A stretch of 8,186 nucleotides of DNA from assembly GCA_947626175.1 (NCBI GenBank), contig CANQRE010000034.1, forward strand, positions 1-8,186, written 5' to 3'. The notes below the pieces were generated by a model. It saw only the letters and a program-made list of their open reading frames with translations, did not search any database and was not told the origin of the DNA. Shown here one piece after another: positions 1-4,724 of the stretch (position 1 is its first letter; each line of letters begins with the position of its first letter). The translations under genes were made by a program, and so were the position numbers. Origin of the DNA: an uncultured Clostridia bacterium (GTDB taxonomy: Bacteria > Bacillota > Clostridia > Christensenellales > UBA1242).

Positions 1-77
1 ATTCCGAAGGTGCAGTTTCAAAAGAAGAGATAAAAAGATTGATGATAAAAAACTTTGGAAAAGACTCAATCGTTTGA
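1..77 (+). CDS. C-terminal end of an unidentified protein (5' truncated)
   Basis: An open frame read from base 3 gives 24 codons ending at TGA 75-77. The visible tail begins SEGAVSKEEIKR and ends NFGKDSIV; it is charged and probably helical. I do not recognise the family from so little sequence. Its stop lies 32 bases before the ATG of the pyrophosphatase-like gene on the same strand, with no terminator hairpin between, so it is probably co-transcribed with the genes that follow. In the classical heat-shock locus this position would hold dnaK or grpE; the tail lacks the acidic DAEY/EFEE-like end typical of DnaK, so I do not call it that. The frame has no stop before 75, which supports real coding. 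Confidence 0.55.
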   Translation, partial: SEGAVSKEEIKRLMIKNFGKDSIV

Positions 78-96
78 CATTCAAAAACAAGCAAAA

Positions 97-101
97 AAGG
101 A
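97..101 (+). promoter_or_regulatory. Shine-Dalgarno site of the pyrophosphatase-like gene
   Basis: AAGGA at 97-101 lies 8 bases before ATG 110. It decides the start in favour of ATG 110 over an upstream in-frame TTG at 74, which overlaps the preceding gene's stop and would add 12 Lys-rich residues unlike the family. Confidence 0.6.
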
Positions 102-109
102 TTAAAAAA

Positions 110-445
110 ATGAAATCTGATCAATTTTTAGGTCAAAAAGTTCACGTTGTGATGGATAGACCTCTTGGCAGCAAACATCCAAAACACGGATTCGTTTATC
201 CAATCAATTATGGCTATATTCCTGGCACTGTTTCGGGTGATGGCGAAGAACTTGACGCCTATGTGCTTGGTGTTTTTGAGCCTGTTAGTGAATATGATGG
301 AGTTGTGAAAGCGATTATTCATCGAACTAATGACGATGACGACAAGCTTGTTGTGACAAATCAAGACAAAAATTACACTGATGAGCAGATTCGTGCTTTG
401 ACTGAATTTCAAGAACAATATTTTGACAGCGAAATCATAAGATAA
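110..445 (+). CDS. Short inorganic pyrophosphatase-family protein
   Basis: The 111-residue product resembles the core of soluble family I inorganic pyrophosphatases, cytoplasmic enzymes that hydrolyse PPi to phosphate with Mg2+. Visible family features are YPINYGYIPGT (30-40), the acidic metal-site motif DGEELD (44-49, matching the DGDPxD pattern) and NDDDDKLVV (74-82), which lines up with the later Asp/Lys metal- and phosphate-binding stretch. It is much shorter than the usual 170-180 residues: the N-terminal strands and the C-terminal Tyr/Lys region of the E. coli enzyme are missing. Similar short proteins beginning with a DRPLGSxHP-type segment are, to my knowledge, annotated as inorganic pyrophosphatases in Clostridia, so this is probably a subfamily rather than a broken gene. 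Pyrophosphatase activity is inferred, not certain. It is followed 19 bases later by the CutA-like gene, probably in one transcript. Confidence 0.75.
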   Translation: MKSDQFLGQKVHVVMDRPLGSKHPKHGFVYPINYGYIPGTVSGDGEELDAYVLGVFEPVSEYDGVVKAIIHRTNDDDDKLVVTNQDKNYTDEQIRALTEFQEQYFDSEIIR

Positions 446-464
446 TTTTCACGCGGAGATTGAA

Positions 465-815
465 ATGAACAAAACAAAATCGCAAACTTTTGATTCCCCA
501 AAGCAACAATGCGTTGAAGTTAAGGTTGTTTTTGGGCGCAAAGCCGAAGCTCAAAAAGTTGCGCAAATTTTGCTTGATGAAAAACTTATTGCTTGCGGCC
601 AAATTTATCAAATCGAAAGTATTTATGTTTGGAAGGGCAAAAGGGAACAAGCAAAAGAATATTGTTTGGAGATGAAAACAAAAAGATCATGTTTTCAGCG
701 CATTTTGGAAGTTGTGAAAAAATTGCATAGCTATCAATGTCCCGAAATTGTTGCAACCGACATATTGGAGCTGTCAGATGATTATTACAAGTGGATAATT
801 GAAAATACAAATTAA
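465..815 (+). CDS. cutA: CutA-like divalent-cation tolerance protein
   Basis: The 116-residue product matches the CutA family, small trimeric cytoplasmic proteins with a PII-like ferredoxin fold, linked to copper/divalent-cation tolerance in E. coli but with an unsettled biochemical role. Family signatures are visible: a first beta strand VEVKVVFG (17-24), KLIACGQIYQIESIYVWKGK (40-59, the family's LaACvNi..i.SiYrWeGk), an E-KTK segment (69-73) and LHSYQCPEIVATDI (87-100, the family's LHpYevPeIia). The Asn after AC is Gly here. A roughly 16-residue polar extension precedes the fold. The start ATG 465 has GGAG at 455-458, six bases upstream. Its stop TAA (813-815) overlaps the AAGG that serves dnaJ, which suggests translational coupling. 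CutA next to dnaJ is not a conserved arrangement that I know of. Confidence 0.8.
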   Translation: MNKTKSQTFDSPKQQCVEVKVVFGRKAEAQKVAQILLDEKLIACGQIYQIESIYVWKGKREQAKEYCLEMKTKRSCFQRILEVVKKLHSYQCPEIVATDILELSDDYYKWIIENTN

Positions 816-827
816 GGTAAGCGAAAT

Positions 828-1943
828 ATGGCAAACAAAGATTATTATTCAATTTTAGGGGTGGACAAAAGCGCGAGTGCGGACGAAATCAAGTCCGCAT
901 ATCGTCGTCTTGCAAAAAAATATCACCCCGACATAAATCCAAGCGAAGAAGCCGCAAACAAGTTTAAGGAAATCAACGAAGCTTATGAAGTGCTTGGCGA
1001 TGACAAAAAAAGGGCAAATTATGACCAGTTTGGGTCAGCTGATGGCCCTCAATTTTCTGGTGGCGGAAGCGGAGCAGGCGGTTTTGGCGATTTCTTTTCG
1101 GGAGCGGGCGGCTTTGGCGATATTTTTTCAGACATTTTTTCTGCGTTTGGCGGAAGCCGCGAACGAGTTATGGAAAAAGGCGATGACATAAATTTGAGCA
1201 TGACAATTTCGTTTGAAGAAGCGTGCTTTGGCGTTCAAAAAAATGTCACTATTTCAAAAATAGAAAAATGCCCAGATTGCCGTGGAACAGGTGCAAAAAA
1301 TGGAAAGGAATTTTCAACTTGTCCTGATTGTCACGGAACAGGCAGGGTGCGTTTTCAACAAAACACCATGTTTGGCACAACAATAAGGGAAGCCGGCTGC
1401 ACAAAATGCAATGCAACGGGAAAAATAATTAAGGAAAAATGCACTGCTTGCTCGGGCAAAGGATATAAAAAAGTCACAAAAACTGTCAATGTCAAAGTTC
1501 CGGCGGGCATTGATGATGGCCAAACACTTCGCATGCGCGGCGAAGGAAATGCGCCGATTCGTGATGGCGTGAGCGGCGATTTGAACATTCGAATTTCGGT
1601 TATGCCACACAAAGTTTTGGTGCGAAAAGGAAATGATATATATCTTGATTTGTATATTCCTTTCACGCAAGCACTTCTTGGCACAAAAATTGAAATTCCA
1701 ACGCTTAAAGGCTCTTACACTTTGTCTGTTCCGGAGCTTACTGCAAGCGGCACTATTATGCGGCTTAAAAACAAAGGTGTCAAAGCGCTTAATCGTGAAG
1801 TTTATGGCGACATGCTTGTCACAATCAAAGCCGAGCCGCCAAAAAGTTTGGACAAAAATCTTCGCAAAGCCTTGGAAGAGCTTGACAAAAATGTTGATGC
1901 AAAACAATATTCAAAATATCAAAACTTTCTTTCAAAAAGATGA
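828..1943 (+). CDS. dnaJ: Chaperone protein DnaJ (Hsp40)
   Basis: This 371-residue product is a full-length type I DnaJ, the cytoplasmic co-chaperone that delivers unfolded clients to DnaK and stimulates its ATPase. Domains in order: J-domain (about 5-68) with the essential HPD at 33-35; Gly/Phe-rich linker (about 73-110) with two copies of GAGGFGD(F/I)FS and DIF motifs; zinc-binding region with four cysteine motifs, CPDCRGTG (148-155), CPDCHGTG (165), CTKCNATG (191) and CTACSGKG (205); then the client-binding beta domains starting near VKVPAGIDDGQTLRMRGEG. The third cysteine motif has Ala where the family has Gly, though its two cysteines are intact. Start ATG 828 has AAGG at 814-817. No CIRCE inverted repeat or tandem CtsR heptads are visible nearby, so heat-shock control, if any, acts from outside the window. 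hrcA, grpE and dnaK are not adjacent upstream, and prmA does not follow. Confidence 0.97.
   Translation: MANKDYYSILGVDKSASADEIKSAYRRLAKKYHPDINPSEEAANKFKEINEAYEVLGDDKKRANYDQFGSADGPQFSGGGSGAGGFGDFFSGAGGFGDIFSDIFSAFGGSRERVMEKGDDINLSMTISFEEACFGVQKNVTISKIEKCPDCRGTGAKNGKEFSTCPDCHGTGRVRFQQNTMFGTTIREAGCTKCNATGKIIKEKCTACSGKGYKKVTKTVNVKVPAGIDDGQTLRMRGEGNAPIRDGVSGDLNIRISVMPHKVLVRKGNDIYLDLYIPFTQALLGTKIEIPTLKGSYTLSVPELTASGTIMRLKNKGVKALNREVYGDMLVTIKAEPPKSLDKNLRKALEELDKNVDAKQYSKYQNFLSKR
1071..1130 (+). repeat. In-frame 30-bp tandem duplication in the DnaJ Gly/Phe linker
   Basis: Bases 1071-1100 and 1101-1130 match at 25 of 30 positions and encode GAGGFGDFFS then GAGGFGDIFS (residues 82-101). Four of the five differences are transitions and only one changes an amino acid (F to I), so the copies look old and held under protein-level selection. 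Confidence 0.85.
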
Positions 1944-1969
1944 AATGCACTTGCCATTTCATTTTTTTT
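1941..1969 (+). terminator. Intrinsic terminator of the dnaJ transcript
   Basis: TGAAATG (1941-1947) pairs with CATTTCA (1955-1961) around a 7-base loop, followed by eight T (1962-1969). The dnaJ stop codon TGA is the first three bases of the 5' arm. The 7-bp stem has only two G-C pairs, so termination may be partial. The 3' part overlaps the predicted rsmE promoter. Confidence 0.7.
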
Positions 1970-1979
1970 AATGTAATAT
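1952..1979 (+). promoter_or_regulatory. Predicted promoter of rsmE-mtaB with leaderless start
   Basis: TTGCCA (1952-1957, 5/6 to TTGACA) and TAATAT (1974-1979, 4/6 to TATAAT) are 16 bases apart. Transcription starting about 7 bases after the -10 falls at 1986-1987, the first base of the rsmE GTG codon. An alternative -10, TATATT at 1979-1984, would start transcription inside the gene and is less likely. The -35 lies in the loop and 3' arm of the dnaJ terminator. This is inferred from sequence only. Confidence 0.45.
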
Positions 1980-1986
1980 ATATTGC

Positions 1987-2691
1987 GTGAAAAGATTTTT
2001 TGGAAAAATTGAAAATGGTCAATGCGTTTTGGAAGGAGATGAGCACAATCATCTCAAAAATGTTTTGCGGCTTAATCAAAATGAAAGCGTTGTCATCATC
2101 ACTGGCGATGGCTTTGAGCATATTTGTGAAATTTTGAAAATTGACAAAAATAAAACGATTTTGGCTGAAAAAAGCAAAAAAATATGCAAAAACAACCCAA
2201 AAAACACAATTTCGTTGTTTATTTCTGCAATCAAACGCGAAAAACTTGAGCTTGTTGTTCAAAAGGCTGTGGAAGAAGGCGTGATAAATTTGTATGTTTT
2301 TGAAAGCCAGTTTTCGGCGATGAAACTTAAAGATGAAAAAATGGAAAGGTGGCAAAAAATTGTTGTCTCTTCGCTCAAACAATGTGAAAGAGCGGATTTG
2401 ATGAACGTTCAAAAAATTGATTTTGAAACAATGCTTTCGCTTTTCAAAAAATGTCAAACAAGACTTTTTGCAAATGAGCGTGAAGGAAAAGAGTTTGACT
2501 TTTCAAGCTTGAAAAATGCAAAAGATATTGGAATTTTGATTGGCTGCGAAGGCGGCTTTTCACCCGAAGAAAAACAAAAAATTTTGTCTCAAACCTCTCC
2601 CGAAAATGTGTCGCTTGGCGAAAGAATTTTAAGGGCAGAAACAGCAGCTATCTTGCTTTGCGGGATTTCAAGTTTGTTTAGCAAAAATTAG
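1987..2691 (+). CDS. rsmE: 16S rRNA (uracil-1498-N3)-methyltransferase RsmE
   Basis: RsmE is a SPOUT-class, SAM-dependent enzyme that methylates N3 of U1498 in 16S rRNA of the assembled 30S subunit. The 234-residue product starts MKRFFG, as the family usually does, and has HNHLKNVLRL (20-29) in the N-terminal PUA-like domain. The SPOUT knot shows IGCEGGFSPEE (185-195) and SLGERILRAETAA (209-221), the two SAM-binding family motifs. Cys187 replaces the normally conserved Pro of GPEGG, and in KQCERADLMNV (131-141) the usual Pro of the R..xP segment is missing. The start is GTG 1987; no purine-rich SD precedes it, consistent with a leaderless mRNA. In B. subtilis prmA separates dnaJ and rsmE; here it is absent. 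The stop TAG (2689-2691) supplies the first G of the mtaB SD. Confidence 0.93.
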   Translation: MKRFFGKIENGQCVLEGDEHNHLKNVLRLNQNESVVIITGDGFEHICEILKIDKNKTILAEKSKKICKNNPKNTISLFISAIKREKLELVVQKAVEEGVINLYVFESQFSAMKLKDEKMERWQKIVVSSLKQCERADLMNVQKIDFETMLSLFKKCQTRLFANEREGKEFDFSSLKNAKDIGILIGCEGGFSPEEKQKILSQTSPENVSLGERILRAETAAILLCGISSLFSKN

Positions 2692-2701
2692 GAGTAAAAA
2701 A

Positions 2702-3931
2702 ATGAAAGTGTGTGTGCTATCGCTTGGCTGCAAGGTCAACAAATATGAAAGTGGCAGCCTTTTAAGCGATTTCAAAAACAAGGGCTATCAAATTTCTGAC
2801 AAGCTTGAAAAAGCCGATATATATGTCATAAACACTTGCGCGGTCACAAATGAAGCGGAGCGAAAAAGCCGCCAAATGATTGCAAGGGTGAAAAAATTTA
2901 ATCCAAACGCAAAAATATATGTTTGCGGCTGTGCTTCTCAAAACAATCCCGAACAATTTTTGGATAAAGCCGAACTTGTGAAAGGTGTGGCGGGGAAAAA
3001 CAAAATTGCTCAATTTGACGAAATTGGAAAGGCGATTGAAAAATTGCCAACTGAATATGAAAATCAAAGTTATTCAATTCAGTCTCGCACTCGTGCTTAC
3101 ATAAAAGTTCAAGATGGCTGCAACAATTTTTGCACTTATTGCATAATTCCATATCTTCGCGGCAGAAGCAGGTCCAGAGAAATCTCTTCGATTGTTGACG
3201 AAGTTAAAAATCTTTCGCCAAACATTCAAGAAATTGTGCTTACAGGCATAAATCTTTCTGACTACAAAATAGATGGCAAACACGCACTTGGAAGGCTTTT
3301 GCAAGAGCTTGACAAATTTGATTTGCGCATAAGGCTTTCATCAATGGAAGAAGTTATTGCAGATGAAGATTTTATAAAACTTCTTTCAACTCTCAAAAAC
3401 TTTTGCCCGCATTTTCATTTGTCGCTTCAAAGCGGCTCAAACACTGTTTTAAAGCGTATGAACAGGCATTACACCGCTGAAGAGTTTGAAAAAACTTGCT
3501 CTCTTATTCGCAAATATTTTCCGCTTGCGTCAATTTCAACTGATGTTATTGTAGGCTTTCCTGATGAAAGTGAAAAAGAGTTTGACGAGACGAAGCAGTT
3601 TATCCAAAAAATTGAATTTTCTTTCTTGCACATATTTGCATATTCTTCGCGTCCCGGCACAGTTGCTGCAAAGATGAAGGATTTGCCTTCGTCAGTAAAA
3701 GCGCAGCGATCAAAAGTTTTGCAAACGCTCGACAAAACTTTGAGATTAAACTTTATTCAAAAAAACAAATTTGTCAAAGTTCTGATTGAAGAAAATGTGG
3801 ACGGCAAGGCACAAGGCTTTAGTGAAAACTATATTATGTGCCATTTTGACGAGCCAATGGAAGTTGGCAAAATTGTTGATGCTCAAATTGTGGGCCTTGT
3901 TGGCACGGAAGCAAAAGTTAAAAAGTTGTGA
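2702..3931 (+). CDS. mtaB: tRNA t6A37 methylthiotransferase MtaB
   Basis: MtaB (YqeV type) is a radical-SAM enzyme that converts t6A37 to ms2t6A37 in ANN-decoding tRNAs. The 409-residue product has three parts. The N-terminal UPF0004 domain starts SLGCKVNKYES, with probable auxiliary [4Fe-4S] ligands Cys10, Cys46 (NTCAVTNEAERKSRQ) and Cys77 (VCGCASQ). The radical-SAM core has Cys140, Cys144 and Cys147 in QDGCNNFCTYCIIP (CX3CX2C). The C-terminal TRAM-like RNA-binding domain covers about 345-409. The CKVN and NEAERKSRQ patterns favour the MtaB branch over MiaB or RimO. Start ATG 2702 has GGAG at 2691-2694, overlapping the rsmE stop, so the two are probably translationally coupled. Its position between rsmE and rpsU matches B. 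subtilis. No terminator hairpin follows; the next promoter begins 32 bases after the stop. Confidence 0.95.
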   Translation: MKVCVLSLGCKVNKYESGSLLSDFKNKGYQISDKLEKADIYVINTCAVTNEAERKSRQMIARVKKFNPNAKIYVCGCASQNNPEQFLDKAELVKGVAGKNKIAQFDEIGKAIEKLPTEYENQSYSIQSRTRAYIKVQDGCNNFCTYCIIPYLRGRSRSREISSIVDEVKNLSPNIQEIVLTGINLSDYKIDGKHALGRLLQELDKFDLRIRLSSMEEVIADEDFIKLLSTLKNFCPHFHLSLQSGSNTVLKRMNRHYTAEEFEKTCSLIRKYFPLASISTDVIVGFPDESEKEFDETKQFIQKIEFSFLHIFAYSSRPGTVAAKMKDLPSSVKAQRSKVLQTLDKTLRLNFIQKNKFVKVLIEENVDGKAQGFSENYIMCHFDEPMEVGKIVDAQIVGLVGTEAKVKKL

Positions 3932-3962
3932 TGTGAATAGAATATTAATTAAGCAAAAACAC

Positions 3963-3991
3963 TTGACAACGGGCGGACAGACCAGTATAAT
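3963..3991 (+). promoter_or_regulatory. Exact-consensus housekeeping promoter of rpsU
   Basis: TTGACA (3963-3968) and TATAAT (3986-3991) are separated by exactly 17 bases: both hexamers and the spacing match the sigma-A/sigma-70 optimum. Transcription should start near 3997-3998, giving a leader of about 33 bases that ends in a strong SD. Such a promoter fits the heavy demand for a ribosomal protein. Confidence 0.9.
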
Positions 3992-4014
3992 AAAACAGTA
4001 AATTTTAGACCTAG

Positions 4015-4025
4015 AAGGTGGTGAG
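4015..4025 (+). promoter_or_regulatory. Strong Shine-Dalgarno site that fixes the TTG start of rpsU
   Basis: AAGGTGGTGAG differs from the full anti-SD complement AAGGAGGTGA by one base and ends 5 bases before TTG 4031. No in-frame ATG or GTG lies at the conserved N-terminus, so TTG is the start. Confidence 0.85.
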
Positions 4026-4030
4026 AAAAG

Positions 4031-4213
4031 TTGACAACGGTCAAAGTTGGTGAAAATGAAAACCTTGAAAGTGCTCTTAAACGCTTTAAAAGAAAATGCC
4101 AAAAGGACGGCATTATCGGCGATATAAAAAGAAAAGAAGCATATTACAAGCCAAGCGTTGCAAAAAAACGTAAACGTGAAGCTGCAAGAAAACGTGCAAG
4201 GAAAAGAGGATAA
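4031..4213 (+). CDS. rpsU: 30S ribosomal protein S21
   Basis: The 60-residue product is bS21, a small basic protein of the 30S subunit that sits near the anti-SD end of 16S rRNA and supports initiation. It begins MTTVKVGENENLESALKRFKRKC, the usual V(K/R)VGENExLxxALrRFKR start, continues with KRKEAYYKPSVAKKRKREAARKR and ends in the expected Arg/Lys-rich tail. The length is normal. The start codon is TTG behind a near-perfect SD, a combination I believe is common for rpsU in Clostridia. It is bracketed by its own consensus promoter and a strong terminator, so it can be expressed alone, with possible read-through from mtaB. In B. subtilis yqeY follows rpsU; here an unrelated small gene follows instead. 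Confidence 0.96.
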   Translation: MTTVKVGENENLESALKRFKRKCQKDGIIGDIKRKEAYYKPSVAKKRKREAARKRARKRG

Positions 4214-4240
4214 AACATGGCATTATGCCATGTTTTTTTT
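4212..4240 (+). terminator. Intrinsic terminator of rpsU
   Basis: CATGGCA (4216-4222) pairs with TGCCATG (4226-4232) around a 3-base loop, extended by AAAA/TTTT flanks and followed by a run of eight T (4233-4240). It starts inside the rpsU stop codon TAA (4211-4213). It is the stronger of the two terminators in the window. Confidence 0.92.
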
Positions 4241-4340
4241 GCATAAATTCTTTTTTCCATAATTTCGCCGAAAATAGACAAAATATATATTCGCATTCAA
4301 TTTGTTTTTGCACGGATTTCCATTAAACTATCCCTATCGA

Positions 4341-4355
4341 CTGCACAAATTGCAG
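4341..4355 (+). other. Small hairpin just upstream of the unknown gene's SD
   Basis: CTGCA (4341-4345) and TGCAG (4351-4355) are perfect inverted arms around a 5-base loop, ending 5 bases before AGGAG. It could modulate ribosome access or protect the 5' end, but five base pairs may be chance. The region 4241-4340 before it is AT-rich; TATATT at 4286-4291 could be a -10 but has no good -35, so the promoter of this gene is not settled. Confidence 0.35.
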
Positions 4356-4370
4356 CAAAAAGGAGAAAAA

Positions 4371-4697
4371 ATGGAACTTAAACGACTTGCAAGAAACGCT
4401 CGAGAGCGACTTATAAACAAAGGCGAAGGCGGAGGGATAAAAAAGGTGACATCGCCTTGCAGCCCAAATGTTAAATTTAAAATTATTTCAAGCGAAATTG
4501 ATGAAAATTTCAACACAAAAGCAAAGCAAGCTTTGGAAAATGATTCCTTAAGCCCAATTCAAGACATTATGGACGGCGATTATTTCAATTCGCTTGACGG
4601 AGTTAGCAAACAAAAATATTTGCTTGATGTCATTGAAAAATTTAATAGGGTAAAAGAAAAATTTGCTGCACAACAAGAGCAAAACTTGGTTTACTAA
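4371..4697 (+). CDS. Uncharacterised 108-residue protein
   Basis: I do not recognise this family. The start ATG 4371 is chosen because AGGAG at 4361-4365 lies 5 bases upstream; an in-frame ATG at 4302 has no SD and would translate leader-like sequence. The product has three visible parts. A basic N-terminus (KRLARNARERLINK, 4-17) could bind nucleic acid or ribosomes. A short linker contains Gly-rich GEGGG and SPCSPN with the only cysteine (Cys30). The acidic C-terminal half, from about 43, is predicted helical, with DSLSPIQDIMDGDYFNSLD (58-76) and a final amphipathic helix (about 78-101). There is no signal peptide, membrane segment or catalytic motif. It occupies the place of yqeY after rpsU but shows no resemblance to it. 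Its coding end overlaps the -35 region of the pcrA promoter. Composition is like its neighbours, with no sign of transfer. Confidence 0.75.
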   Translation: MELKRLARNARERLINKGEGGGIKKVTSPCSPNVKFKIISSEIDENFNTKAKQALENDSLSPIQDIMDGDYFNSLDGVSKQKYLLDVIEKFNRVKEKFAAQQEQNLVY

Positions 4698-4718
4698 TTT
4701 TTTTTGTTATGCTACAAT
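4690..4718 (+). promoter_or_regulatory. Predicted extended -10 promoter of pcrA-ligA with leaderless start
   Basis: TTTACT (4690-4695, 4/6 to TTGACA) is 17 bases from TACAAT (4713-4718, 5/6 to TATAAT), and the -10 is preceded by TGC (4710-4712), the extended -10 signature TGn. A start 7 bases downstream of the -10 falls on 4725, the A of the pcrA ATG. No SD is present. The -35 lies within the last codons of the preceding gene. Confidence 0.7.
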
Positions 4719-4724
4719 AAGCAT

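Noticed and set aside
74..109. TTG 74 as start of the pyrophosphatase-like gene
   Set aside because: It overlaps the preceding stop codon, lacks an SD and adds Lys-rich residues not expected for the family; ATG 110 has AAGGA at a good distance.
131..137. CtsR-like heptad GGTCAAA
   Set aside because: A single half-site inside a coding region, without the required tandem copy or nearby promoter.
1314..1907. Long antisense reading frame (197 codons) opposite dnaJ
   Set aside because: It lies entirely within conserved dnaJ codons, has no SD, and its translation is Cys/Phe/Ile-rich low-quality sequence with no recognisable domain.
1825..2457. Antisense reading frame (210 codons) across the dnaJ-rsmE junction
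   Set aside because: It crosses two well-supported genes and the terminator; its Phe/Lys/Asn-rich product reflects the AT-rich complement.
4241..4340. Promoter for the unknown gene
   Set aside because: TATATT (4286-4291) and TAGACA (4275-4280) are promoter-like hexamers but are not paired at workable spacing, so no promoter is called.
4302..4370. ATG 4302 as start of the unknown protein
   Set aside because: There is no SD, and the added sequence includes the leader hairpin and the SD of the better-placed ATG 4371.
4682..4705. Possible intrinsic terminator after the unknown gene
   Set aside because: AAAC/GTTT (4682-4685 with 4689-4692) gives only a 4-bp stem with a 3-base loop before the T-run; too weak to call.
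4704..4724. TTG 4704 as start of pcrA
   Set aside because: It lies within the promoter spacer, has no SD, and the family N-terminus starts at the residues encoded from 4725.
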